Source of the DNA: Saccharomycopsis phalli
Lineage: Eukaryota > Ascomycota > Saccharomycetes > Ascoideales > Saccharomycopsidaceae
Assembly: GCA_020342235.1 (NCBI GenBank)
Contig: CP073214.1
Span: 868,001-932,000, forward strand
DNA: 64,000 nt
Direction of reading: 5' to 3'
Shown here piece after piece: positions 8,840 to 17,780 of this stretch (positions within the stretch are counted from its first letter, which is position 1; each line of letters starts with the position of its first letter). The notes under the pieces are model-generated. The model had not been told where the DNA came from, made no database searches, and was given only the letters and a program-made list of their open reading frames with translations. A program made the translations under genes and the position numbers.

Positions 8840-9822
8840 GGTGTGATTTGCCTTTATTCTATACCCGCTGGTTTATTCGTTTGTGAGTGTAAAGAATACT
8901 GGTATCCAAAAATATCTATGCTTTAAAAAATTTTAAAACCACGTTTAGCCTTCGATGTCACTAGAATTTTCTCCTTCTAGGTTGTAGTTCCGAGATGATT
9001 TTTGCATCTCTCATACAGCAACCACTAATTGCATGGCCAAGAATCGTATGATATTTGTCCACAAAGGCATGCAGCTACGAGTCACAGCATTATTATTTCG
9101 CTGAAAATCCCCACAATTCAGATCCGCACAAATTTATTATTTAACCTATGGACATCAAGTTGCCCATTAAAGTCTTTCTAGCGATTAATATAATATGACA
9201 GAGGTAAACTTACTCTGTTGTGATAATTCATCAAAGGATTTGACACGTGTCACGGATTAGTGGACCTACTGACTCACAGTACGTGGAAAATTAGTATGAC
9301 AAGTGTATAGAAAAGCAACCAATAACGAAGAGTATATACAGACGTGGGAAAACAGTATCTATAAAGGGAAAGACAAACTAACGGTAACTCGTATGTAGGA
9401 AGGTGGTAGCGTAGGAAAAAAAAATGACGTACATCGGTAATATGTACTTAGCCAACCAGAAAATGTTTGGATTAATTACTATGGTATTTTGAGATTTGTC
9501 GCGCGGTTACTGTTGGCGTGCAACAAAATTCGCTCAAGTGATAGATATTTGACTTGCTTGTTTATACAGCTGCTTGACCTAATGCTAAAAGTAGTTGTAC
9601 ACGTATTAAATCATAAAAGCATTTCTGTAAGGTTTGAAATGGAGGATTAAAGCCCTGAGTTCACCAAGGTGCAAAAGTACCCACCAGGAGTGCCAATATG
9701 CATACCTCATGCGTCTTCTTCAGGGTCCCGGATACTAATTCTGGTATTAAATGCTGTGCCACTTAGCAAAAATTTCACCAGTACATCACGATTTGCATCA
9801 GCACAAATCTTTGCTGTAAGAT
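8840..9822. other. Intergenic region between the SREBP-type gene and tRNA-Ala
   Basis: No gene is visible. The region contains a 12-bp perfect palindrome with a CACGTG core at 9241-9252 (listed separately) and scattered A/T-rich tracts. A short open frame around 9669-9857 runs into the tRNA and is not a gene. Confidence 0.6.
9241..9252. promoter_or_regulatory. Perfect 12-bp palindrome with E-box core
   Basis: TGACACGTGTCA is a perfect palindrome around CACGTG, the class of site bound by bHLH dimers including SREBP-type factors. It lies about 400 bases before the start of the bHLH gene on the minus strand, so self-regulation is possible but unproven. Confidence 0.35.
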
Positions 9823-9895
9823 GGGCGTGTGGCGTAGTTGGTAGCGCGCTCCCTTAGCATGGGAGAGGTCTTGGGTTCGATTCCCAACTCGTCCA
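9823..9895 (+). tRNA. tRNA-Ala(AGC)
   Basis: A complete 73-base cloverleaf without intron, nearly identical to yeast tRNA-Ala. It begins GGGCGTGTGGCGTAG and ends CTCGTCCA. The anticodon stem CTCCC/GGGAG encloses the loop TTAGCAT, giving anticodon AGC. The G3-T70 wobble pair that identifies alanine tRNAs is present. A34 would be converted to inosine by the Tad2/Tad3 enzyme; TAD2 is also in this window. A short T run follows directly as a Pol III terminator. Confidence 0.98.
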
Positions 9896-9982
9896 ATTTT
9901 TAGTTATCGACTTATAATTAATTATTTGTGATATTTTAATGTATTTGAATATTTTGGTAATAAGGTGGCTATTGATTATACA

Positions 9983-10657
9983 CTATTTGAAATATTTATC
10001 CAAGAATCTTTTGTGGAAATCGGAATTGATGGTATCATTGACAAAAGTATCATCTGAAAATTTATCATCAACCTTTTGTCTCTTATTACTAAAAAGAGTA
10101 CCCTGTCGCCAATTGTTTTTTCGTGAATTTTGTTGACCGTCTAAATTAGCGAGTGGATTGCTATTCAACGCTTCATTTTCTTCCTCAAGTTCTTTCCTCT
10201 GCTCTAACTCTGCGCGTCGTTCTTGTTTGATCTTTTCCAATTCCAACAATAATAGCCCTGTTTCGTCTTCGTCCTGACTGTCATCGTCTGATTCACTTTT
10301 TTCGCCGCCACCAGATGCCTCTTCTGACAGGTCTTCTCGTTTTGATATAATTTCTTCGTCTTCCTCGTCACTGGAATCAGAGTCTATCCCTTTTGCTGCC
10401 TCTAGTACTTCGGCACGTTTTTTACTGTAATCCGACTGAAATCCAGCTGCCAGATTATTTTCAACATGTTTATTCTCTCTACTTTCTAACTCATTTCTCA
10501 ACTCACTCTGACTACTATTGCCTGCATCTCTCCTATATTTCAATTGTTTATACGCAGGCAAAAATTTCTTGTGAACAATGGTTTGCTGGTATGTTTGCGA
10601 CAAGGACGTGTCCTTCGCCTTTGCATGAGTATATGTCGCACGATGAGCAGTGGTCAT
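9983..10657 (-). CDS. CWC15: Spliceosome-associated protein Cwc15
   Basis: A 224-residue hydrophilic protein starting MTTAHRATYTHAKAK, the conserved N-terminus of the Cwc15/Cwf15 family. Near the end it has the conserved NPLANL and then WRQGTLFSNKRQ, followed by an FVNDTINSDFHKRFLDKY tail. The middle is strongly acidic (DSDSSDEEDEE) and contains a predicted coiled coil (LELEKIKQERRAELEQRKELEEE). Cwc15 belongs to the Prp19/NineTeen-associated set of the activated spliceosome. I start at the first true ATG (10657), which gives the family's usual MTTAHR start. It lies on the opposite strand to tRNA-Ala, about 90 bases beyond the tRNA end. Confidence 0.93.
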   Translation of the reverse strand: MTTAHRATYTHAKAKDTSLSQTYQQTIVHKKFLPAYKQLKYRRDAGNSSQSELRNELESRENKHVENNLAAGFQSDYSKKRAEVLEAAKGIDSDSSDEEDEEIISKREDLSEEASGGGEKSESDDDSQDEDETGLLLLELEKIKQERRAELEQRKELEEENEALNSNPLANLDGQQNSRKNNWRQGTLFSNKRQKVDDKFSDDTFVNDTINSDFHKRFLDKYFK

Positions 10658-10992
10658 CACTACAAAGGCTATCAGATCAACGCGAAAGGTGTAACAATGG
10701 CCGGGTAATTTGGTGTTTCAAAAGCTGGCCTGGTTTATTGTTTTTCGAAGGTCGGACTAGTTGACGACACCCGACACCACAAATATCAGGGCTGAAAGTT
10801 GTGAATTTTTGACTGACGTTCTTATTGTCGAAATATTATTTCTAAGTTATATATCGTGAACTACTGATCGTGCTCATTGGTAAGTTATTGAGCGGATGCT
10901 AGTATTCGGTGGACACTCAGGAGAGATTAGTATTTGAATTTTAGCAACGATTATCACGGCAAATAAGGAGATTATTTATTACACACCATAAA
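10658..10992. other. Shared promoter region of CWC15 and the SH3 protein gene
   Basis: A 335-base divergent intergenic region. I see no gene or clear regulatory motif beyond A/T-rich sequence just before the ATG at 10993. Confidence 0.5.
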
Positions 10993-13287
10993 ATGTCCAG
11001 CGATATTATAGAGGCACTGGATATAGAGTCATCTCAAAATAATTCCGCGACATCTCTGCAGAAGAAGATTATCCAGGTAGAATGCAGCAATGCTGATGAC
11101 GAGGACCCGTCTGCACACAGAAAGAATTTCCAAGCTTCAAGGAAGTCATTGAGAAAGTCATTGCGAGACTCCTTGCTAATATCATTGCAACAACAAAAGA
11201 CTTCTCCTGTCACATCCAGAAGGGTATCCCAGTCAGGTAGTAATGGAGAAGAAGAGCAATCACAAGAGGACTCTAGATCTTCTTCACAGAGAGGCTCAAA
11301 GGTAGGGTCTTTCCCTACGATTCCTTCACTCCGAAATTCCTTGAGGAGCTCGATTAAATCTGACAAGAATTCATACTATAGGGACTTGGACGTCTTGCGA
11401 AGAGCCTATTATTGTGTATCGGTGAAAGATTTCGGATATCCAACTTCGAGCCCTCTGCACTTGGGAGTTACTAATTATGAATTATATATTAATAACTATG
11501 CATTTTCCGACTCAGAGGATTATGATAAACAAGATTACTATGGTGGAAAGCAAGATGAGACTGAGCAAGACATAGACAGGATCGTCAAGGCCATTGCATT
11601 GTTTGACTTTGAACCGGAAAATGATAATGAGCTTGAGCTTAGGGAAAACCAGCATATTTACATCTTATATAAGCATGGAAATGGCTGGCTAGTAGGCGAG
11701 GACCCTGTGACAGGAGCAACTGGGTTACTACCAGAAGAGTATGTGCAATTTCTTTCTGGCAAAGAAGAGGAGGAAGAAGAAGAAGAAGAAGAAGAAGAAG
11801 AAGAAGAAGAAGCAGAGGAGGATGATGATGATTCACAGCAAACGGAAGAGAGAAAAGAAGGAGGAGATGAAGAAGGCAGTAATGATGAGGGGGAAGGCGA
11901 CAGAGGAAATGAAGAAGAAGGAAATAACTATGATAATCAGGGAGATGATGATAAAACCAATAGTCGATCAAAAGAACCTGAAGACTATGAAGATAATAAA
12001 AGCAAAGATACAGAAGGTGAACTGGACGTGTTTTACAATGCATCCTCTCAGCTAACCTCGCCAATCGATACAGACTTTCAAACCGAAGATATAGATGCGA
12101 GGACTACGCAAATTACTGAGTCACCATTAAGTCATGATGAATCTGATGACGACAATGAATCCAATTATACATTGATAAATAACAAGCGAAGAAGTATACA
12201 AGAAGATAGTAACGATCAAATATCGAGCCAGTTGACGTCTAGTAATTATATTAAGTTTTTGGCAAATCGATCAAGTAGCCAAGGGATGGACAAAACTGCT
12301 GATTCAAGCAGCAGTGATAAGTTCTCGGCGGAGCTAGAATCGGAGACATCTGACTTGCAAATTGATAATGGGGAATCCAAGCCCTTTTTACCTGACATGT
12401 TCCGGGCAAATTCCATGTATTCCAATTCGCTAAGCAATTCACCATTATCCTTGACAAACTCGGCGAGCTACCCAAAGTTTCACAAAAGATCACTTTCCAA
12501 TGGTGGTGTGAATAACTTGTTTTTTGTGAGCAACAATGGAAGAAGTTCCTCCGGATACTCAAGTGGGTCTAATAGCCTTATTAACGACCGCACAGGCATC
12601 CCCGCCTCATCGTCATTTAACTCAAACTTAAACTTCAATCTAACCTTTGGTAGTGGTTCTCCAACTACGGCGGTGTTAACAGGTAAGCACAGGAGAGGAA
12701 GCATATTATTTGGCAGTGGCTTGATTCAAAGCAAGTCTACAAACTCTATAAATTTGAAAATGGGAACGGTGTCGTCAATGATTTCAATCCCAAGATCCAC
12801 CTCATTGACCAAGGCTTTTGGTAATGAGGACATTGACAGTTTCAGTAGAATAGAGCCACCCAACCTTTTATCTAAAGATAATTATTTTCTGCCAGGCGGA
12901 GTAAATAATAGCATCGTGAGTAACACAAGTGTTATCCTCAATACATTTGATGAATCCCTTAAAGAGGACGAAGATTTTTGGATCGATGAAGAGTCTAAGC
13001 GGTTTGAGAAGACATTTGACCAACTGAGACTGTACAGGGACGAAGATGATTCCCTGGACAGAAATATCACGCCAGTGACTTCAGTGCCAGTGACTCTGAC
13101 ACCCTATGAGGCTGGCAATCATTTGGGAAACATCTTCACGTCCAAACTCCCAAAATCTTTTACAATGAGAAGTATTAGTGATCATCGCAAAGTTCCGGAA
13201 CTGCAGAAAGGATCAGTGGGAGAAAAAAAGACCGGGTTTAAAGCTCTAGGAAGAAAGCTTAGCAAGATGCGTTTAAAAATGAATTAA
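10993..13287 (+). CDS. SH3-domain polarity protein, Bud14/Tea4-like
   Basis: A 764-residue, mostly disordered Ser-rich protein with one SH3 domain at about residues 199-255 (ALFDFEPENDNELELRE, then GNGWLVGEDP and GLLPEEYV). Before the domain is DFGYPTSSPLHLGV, similar to the segment preceding the SH3 domain in the Bud14/Tea4/TeaC family. Directly after it is a run of 16 glutamates (258-273), then a long acidic stretch. The C-terminus is basic. Bud14 and Tea4 act at sites of polarised growth, bring the type 1 phosphatase Glc7 there and regulate formins and microtubule ends. Nbp2-type SH3 proteins are the main alternative, but they are much shorter (about 240 residues). The assignment is by domain order and the pre-SH3 motif, so moderate. 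Codon 155 in the pre-SH3 motif is CTG. Confidence 0.65.
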   Translation: MSSDIIEALDIESSQNNSATSLQKKIIQVECSNADDEDPSAHRKNFQASRKSLRKSLRDSLLISLQQQKTSPVTSRRVSQSGSNGEEEQSQEDSRSSSQRGSKVGSFPTIPSLRNSLRSSIKSDKNSYYRDLDVLRRAYYCVSVKDFGYPTSSPLHLGVTNYELYINNYAFSDSEDYDKQDYYGGKQDETEQDIDRIVKAIALFDFEPENDNELELRENQHIYILYKHGNGWLVGEDPVTGATGLLPEEYVQFLSGKEEEEEEEEEEEEEEEEAEEDDDDSQQTEERKEGGDEEGSNDEGEGDRGNEEEGNNYDNQGDDDKTNSRSKEPEDYEDNKSKDTEGELDVFYNASSQLTSPIDTDFQTEDIDARTTQITESPLSHDESDDDNESNYTLINNKRRSIQEDSNDQISSQLTSSNYIKFLANRSSSQGMDKTADSSSSDKFSAELESETSDLQIDNGESKPFLPDMFRANSMYSNSLSNSPLSLTNSASYPKFHKRSLSNGGVNNLFFVSNNGRSSSGYSSGSNSLINDRTGIPASSSFNSNLNFNLTFGSGSPTTAVLTGKHRRGSILFGSGLIQSKSTNSINLKMGTVSSMISIPRSTSLTKAFGNEDIDSFSRIEPPNLLSKDNYFLPGGVNNSIVSNTSVILNTFDESLKEDEDFWIDEESKRFEKTFDQLRLYRDEDDSLDRNITPVTSVPVTLTPYEAGNHLGNIFTSKLPKSFTMRSISDHRKVPELQKGSVGEKKTGFKALGRKLSKMRLKMN
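11764..11811 (+). repeat. GAA/GAG trinucleotide repeat coding poly-Glu
   Basis: A near-pure run of GAG/GAA codons encodes 16 consecutive glutamates just after the SH3 domain. Such in-frame trinucleotide repeats change length by replication slippage without breaking the frame, so allele length may vary between strains (inference). Confidence 0.85.
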
Positions 13288-13573
13288 CTTGTCGACTGCT
13301 TTCTGACACCTCATTCTTCATTTCTAATTTCTGGCGCTGGCCTGACACTATTTTGCTAATCTCTTTGTTACGTTCTTATGTACTCGCCACTTGCATTATT
13401 TAATCAATTATTCAGAGCATTCATTCGTTGATGTATATTGTTTTTTTTTTCATATATGACTGATCCAGGACAATTGTAAAAGCTCCTTTTCGACGCAGAA
13501 AAACAATCTGTCTCTTAGTATATAAATAAGTCTCACCCATTTTAAATATACCAAAATGTACTGCAAAATGCTC

Positions 13574-14320
13574 TTATGCATTGGATAATCGTTCAGAAAT
13601 TTCTTTGATGTCGTCGTCATCACCATCATCATCCTTACCACCAAGGCCTTTCTCAAAGATTTCTTTTCCTGTCATTCTGCCGCGATGTAGCTTCTCCAAA
13701 CGTTGATTCTCTCTTACATCCCATCCCATTTCCTTTCTAAACTTTAATCTCCACTCCAGATAGGACTCCTTCGTGACCTTTGTTCCATGGAATTTTTTTT
13801 GCTCTTCCTGTTCTCTGGCAAGGAGCTCGTCGTCATACAATTTTTGAGCCTTGTCAACCTTAGCTCTAAACAACTCTTCTCCCTGATCCTTCAATAACGA
13901 AGTCAAGGTAAATATAGATGCCATTCCAAGATTTTCATTTGCCTCATCGTATAATTTATTTTGTAAAAGCTTCAAATCTTCCTTTTCAAAATTGACCGTC
14001 TCAGATATTAGCACCACCTTCTTACTTAATCCATATTCTCCTCCTTCCAAGCCATCTTCATCGTCATCATCGTCATTTTCCTCTTCCTCCTCATCTTCTC
14101 CCAAGTCTTCCGCATCGGCTCTTTCCACTACAAGATCAGGTAGCTCTTCAGGATAATTAGGTGTGTACTTAACTTGTAACTTCAAGCCAAAATTTCGTTC
14201 ACTCTCGGTATCTAGCCTAACAACAATGTAAAACGACTTTTCAGATAATATATGCAATTCATCTGGGTAAATCGACTGCAATACCTCTAATTCCTGTTGT
14301 TGCTCCTCTTGTGGATCCAT
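13574..14320 (-). CDS. GIR2: RWD-domain protein Gir2 (DFRP2-associated, Gcn1-binding)
   Basis: A 248-residue protein with an N-terminal RWD domain (about 1-115) beginning MDPQEEQQQELEVLQSIYPDEL and containing YTPNYPEELP. A highly acidic insert (EEEEENDDDDDED) sits inside it. The domain is followed by a helical region and the conserved TKESYLEWRLKFRKEMG segment near the C-terminus. This is the layout of yeast Gir2 and human RWDD1. Gir2 binds Gcn1 through the RWD domain, competing with Gcn2, and forms a complex with the translation GTPase Rbg2. I start at the ATG matching the family start; an in-frame ATG ten codons upstream is less likely. It is divergent from ACL4, with about 100 bases between start codons. 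Confidence 0.9.
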   Translation of the reverse strand: MDPQEEQQQELEVLQSIYPDELHILSEKSFYIVVRLDTESERNFGLKLQVKYTPNYPEELPDLVVERADAEDLGEDEEEEENDDDDDEDGLEGGEYGLSKKVVLISETVNFEKEDLKLLQNKLYDEANENLGMASIFTLTSLLKDQGEELFRAKVDKAQKLYDDELLAREQEEQKKFHGTKVTKESYLEWRLKFRKEMGWDVRENQRLEKLHRGRMTGKEIFEKGLGGKDDDGDDDDIKEISERLSNA

Positions 14321-14417
14321 GGCATAAGCATGTTCTATTGTAGCACTCAAACTTCACAGGTTCGCCTACCCGGACAAAAATTTTTTAAGAGGCATCTCAT
14401 TAGATACAAAGTCTACA

Positions 14418-15509
14418 ATGCTGGACATCAATGCTCTTGTGGCAGAGACGAAAAAATTGTTAGCGAATTCAAATGCAAAGGAAGCATTGGATCTTCTTTC
14501 TCAATATTCAGAGAACGCTGAGTACACGCAAAATGCCCAGTACTTGAACATCTTGGGTGAAGCACTCTTGGAAAATAGTGAAGTAGAGCAGGCATATAAC
14601 ATATATTTAAGAAGTGTGCAGTTAAATCCAACCGATAAAGAGTCGGTGGACGCCTATTTCAATTTGGGTCAGATAGTTGGTGGTTACGAAGGAGTAGAGT
14701 ATATCAATAAAGGCTGCAGCCTTATTGAATCTAGTCCTGGCAGCACTACCAAACTTCTTCAGGGGTACTTTGCACAAATTGAAATATGGATGACAGACTT
14801 GTGTATGGAAGAAAAGGCCGAAAGTGTTTGCCAAGAATTGGTGGGGAAAGCTATTGCCTTGGATGAGAGTAACCCAGAGTCCTGGTCTTTGCTTGCGTCG
14901 ATTGAGATCTCACAGCAGAAAGTGGAGGAAGCAAAGGCCCATATAGAAAAGGCATGGGAATTGTTCTCACAGAAAAAGCAATTACTTGAGGACAGTGCAG
15001 ACAACAAGCAGAGTGACATTGACGCTGGTGCAGAATACGTAGAGCTCATGCAGCCTTTAACAACCCTAACAAAGAGTGCACTAGAGGTGGGATTACTAGA
15101 TTTGGCTATCGCGATTGCATCGAACATCCAAGACATTTTAGGAGACTTGGTGGAACCTTTGTATTTAGAAGCATTTGGCAACTATTTGGCAGCCAAAAAA
15201 CTGCAGCTTCAGTTACATGGTGAAGACGATAGTCTTGAGGCTATCAATAATACGACCTTGAAAATTGATGACAATGGGCGAGGAGAAAACGACGCAATCA
15301 CTGGTTACATAAACGGAGCATTGTATTCACTAGGTATGGCCGTCAAGGCCCTCCAGGTTGATCTAACTGTGGAACCAGAGATGTCTGAGCAGATTAATGT
15401 GCTCATTAGTGAATTGGGAGGCAATGAAGCATTGGAAAGAGTGCAAATCGAGTCGAAGAAGGCTGAAGAAGAGGCAGATGCAAACATAGAATTGGACCAG
15501 TTGGAATAG
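14418..15509 (+). CDS. ACL4: TPR chaperone of ribosomal protein uL4, Acl4
   Basis: A 363-residue protein of tetratricopeptide-like helical repeats. The first repeats read AKEALDLLSQYSE and YLNILGEALLENSEVEQAYNIYLRSVQLNP, then ESWSLLASIEISQQKVEEAKAHIEKAWELF, and the C-terminus is acidic. The length and layout match yeast Acl4, a dedicated chaperone that binds newly made Rpl4 (uL4), protects its long loop and delivers it to pre-60S ribosomes in the nucleus. It shares a short divergent promoter with GIR2, another translation-related gene. SNX4 follows on the same strand after about 170 bases. Confidence 0.85.
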   Translation: MLDINALVAETKKLLANSNAKEALDLLSQYSENAEYTQNAQYLNILGEALLENSEVEQAYNIYLRSVQLNPTDKESVDAYFNLGQIVGGYEGVEYINKGCSLIESSPGSTTKLLQGYFAQIEIWMTDLCMEEKAESVCQELVGKAIALDESNPESWSLLASIEISQQKVEEAKAHIEKAWELFSQKKQLLEDSADNKQSDIDAGAEYVELMQPLTTLTKSALEVGLLDLAIAIASNIQDILGDLVEPLYLEAFGNYLAAKKLQLQLHGEDDSLEAINNTTLKIDDNGRGENDAITGYINGALYSLGMAVKALQVDLTVEPEMSEQINVLISELGGNEALERVQIESKKAEEEADANIELDQLE

Positions 15510-15617
15510 GTACCACTGATCTAATGGCTATAAAATAGAAACAAAAAGTTGTAATATTTGTTTAATATTCACTTAATTGATTATTTTCCTTGTCGTTGTT
15601 TGGCTGCCGTAATCGTG

Positions 15618-15625
15618 CACGTGAT
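15618..15625. promoter_or_regulatory. CACGTGAT motif upstream of SNX4
   Basis: A CACGTGAT site lies 60-66 bases before the ATG at 15684. An open frame continues upstream to 15558, but that extension (Cys/Val/Ile-rich) is unlike any sorting nexin and would place this motif inside the coding region. The motif therefore supports the downstream start. Confidence 0.35.
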
Positions 15626-15683
15626 CTTATCCTTAATCGATGGAGGCAAAAACAGTGTAGATGGTACGTACATAGCTTATAAC

Positions 15684-17459
15684 ATGGAAGACGAGTTTAC
15701 TTCTGTCCAATGGGAAAGAGAAAATAATATAGCAAAGGCTTCTTCAAGATCTCCTATGAAGTCTCTTGATAAATCACCAGCTCAAGAACAATCGAAAGTT
15801 GACCCTGTTGGCCTTGAGGATGCCACTAACCAGTTGGAGCTGGTGCTAGTTGAACTGACCGCTGGTGAGATCCCTATCAGCAAACCTAATCAAATTAATT
15901 CAGTCAATGGCTTTAGCAAGATTCAAGATGAAGATGCCGATACGATGTTCATCATTTCCAAAGTAGGGAAGCCTCAAAAAGAAAGTGACGGCCAAAATGC
16001 GTACGTATCTTACTTGATCGAAACACATACAAACAACCCTGTATTCAAGTCTTTAAAACTTAGGGTGAGACGACGGTTTTCTGACTTTTATTTTTTGTAC
16101 CAATGCTTAGCAAATGATTATCCTTCTTGTGTGCTACCACCCTTACCGGATAAGAAACGGTTAGAATATTTGAAAGGCGATAGGTTTGCGTATGACTTCA
16201 CCAGCAAAAGGGCATCGTCTTTGAATCGCTTTTTATCAAGAATGTCATTACATCCTGTGTTGAAGCGAGCTAAAATATATCATATATTCTTGGAGAGTAA
16301 CGACTGGAACTCTTATAAAGAAAGCTTGAATGTCCATCAGCAAGTGTATGTTGACCGAAATAACAAAGACGATCTGGACGATATAATTAGACCATCCAGC
16401 TCTGTGACGGATGTTCTAAGCGATTTGTTTATAAACGCTTTCAAGCAGCCGCAGCAGCAACCAAATAAGGAGTTTGTGGAGATTAATGAAAGATGCAACA
16501 AGTTGAATGATAATGTTATCAAGATTGACAAGAGTTTTCAGAAATATGTTAAACGATTGGGAGATTTGGGCAGTAATTATCATCATTTTTCAGAATTGGT
16601 GATAGATTTGGATAAGTTGGAGGTAACCGACCCCACGTCTGGATCTATTGCCATAAAGGACAATACAAAAGCTGTTATAGAGGACCAGCCCTCAGTAAGT
16701 GCACCAGGAAAAGATGAGATTGCTAAGAATGTTAGAAATAGCGAACTTATTAATGATGACAAGTCTACAAGTATCGAGAAGTTCAGTAAAGGATTAGAAA
16801 ATCTAGCCTTGGGCTTGAATCATTTGAAGCGATATTTGGATAATAATTATTTGATATCATTAAAAGATTTGGAAAACTATATATATGCTATAAAATCGCT
16901 CATTAAAGTGAAGGAGCAAAAACAGATTGATTTCGAAGTTTTGTCAGAGTATTTGGCAAGAGCAATCCAAGAGAAAAACCAATTATTGATAGAGACCAAT
17001 GGTCAGTTGGACGGAGAGGTCTCGGCTAGTTTGGCTACACCATCTAACACTACAGCAGTTGCAGGAAATCCTAATATCCAACTCCCTACCCCTAAACCCT
17101 CGACATTAACCACGCTTGCTAATAATACCAGTAATTTCCTTGCGTCTAAAATTGACGATCTTCGAGGGATAAATTCGGCATATCAAAAGAAAGAGCGGCT
17201 AATAAAATTATCGGTGAAGATAGAGACGTTGGAAAGAGAAGTGGTAAATGCAAAGAAAGTTTTTGAGTTATTTGAAAACGAAATTCTTCATGAAGTTCAG
17301 TACTTTGATGTGATAAAATCTAACGAGCTCAAATCTAGCTTGAGCGAGTTAACTGACAACTACATCGGGTTTTACAAAGGATTAATCACAGACTGGGAGA
17401 AGATAGAAAGCAGTTTAGAAACAGAGATTGAGGAGTATAATAAACTGATCACTGTTTAG
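15684..17459 (+). CDS. SNX4: Sorting nexin Snx4 (Atg24)
   Basis: A 591-residue PX-BAR protein starting MEDEFTSVQWERE. The PX domain lies at about residues 85-215 and contains the PI3P-binding arginine in LRVRRRFSDFYFLYQCL, then VLPPLPDKKRLEYLKGDRF and FTSKRASSLNRFLSRM. A C-terminal helical region at about 250-590 fits a BAR domain. The loop QKYVKRLGDLG is typical of Snx4. Snx4 pairs with Snx41 or Atg20 to recycle SNAREs such as Snc1 from endosomes to the Golgi and serves selective autophagy. A Thr/Pro/Asn-rich insert (about 445-485) breaks the BAR region. I prefer the 15684 start because upstream codons encode a hydrophobic stretch not seen in the family. The alternative family member is Snx41, which is less likely because of the PX-proximal sequence. 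Confidence 0.88.
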   Translation: MEDEFTSVQWERENNIAKASSRSPMKSLDKSPAQEQSKVDPVGLEDATNQLELVLVELTAGEIPISKPNQINSVNGFSKIQDEDADTMFIISKVGKPQKESDGQNAYVSYLIETHTNNPVFKSLKLRVRRRFSDFYFLYQCLANDYPSCVLPPLPDKKRLEYLKGDRFAYDFTSKRASSLNRFLSRMSLHPVLKRAKIYHIFLESNDWNSYKESLNVHQQVYVDRNNKDDLDDIIRPSSSVTDVLSDLFINAFKQPQQQPNKEFVEINERCNKLNDNVIKIDKSFQKYVKRLGDLGSNYHHFSELVIDLDKLEVTDPTSGSIAIKDNTKAVIEDQPSVSAPGKDEIAKNVRNSELINDDKSTSIEKFSKGLENLALGLNHLKRYLDNNYLISLKDLENYIYAIKSLIKVKEQKQIDFEVLSEYLARAIQEKNQLLIETNGQLDGEVSASLATPSNTTAVAGNPNIQLPTPKPSTLTTLANNTSNFLASKIDDLRGINSAYQKKERLIKLSVKIETLEREVVNAKKVFELFENEILHEVQYFDVIKSNELKSSLSELTDNYIGFYKGLITDWEKIESSLETEIEEYNKLITV

Positions 17460-17780
17460 AACACGGATATTAGCTTGTGTAATGGTTTTATAAGGTTGGT
17501 GTATTATCTTCAGAAGGCTAGCACGTTGTGAGTAAGACATTTTAAGTATCAACAGAAGAGTATAAAACCGGCAAATCAATGAATGTGTTAGCGCAGCAAG
17601 ATCTACCTGTCATTAACATAGAGGTAAATTTACGTTAATAATTTTCCATACTTTGTATTTCGGTATTAGAAAGTTGGCTTATTTCACTCTTGATATCATC
17701 GTGTGTGTGATGCAGTTCGACTACTTGCCATTAGTTTAGGTATGCTCTGAAATTTTATGTATTAACATTATTTTTCAAGC
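17460..17780. other. Convergent 3' region of SNX4 and TAD2
   Basis: A 320-base stretch between convergent genes. It is A/T-rich with no gene or RNA structure I can support. Confidence 0.5.

Noticed and set aside
11639-12064. Leu/His-rich frame antisense to the SH3 gene, and a Lys-rich frame at 11741-12055
   Set aside because: Both are shadows of the GAA/GAG repeat and acidic region.
15558-15683. Upstream extension of SNX4
   Set aside because: The 42 extra codons are hydrophobic and unlike sorting nexins, and they overlap a CACGTGAT promoter motif.
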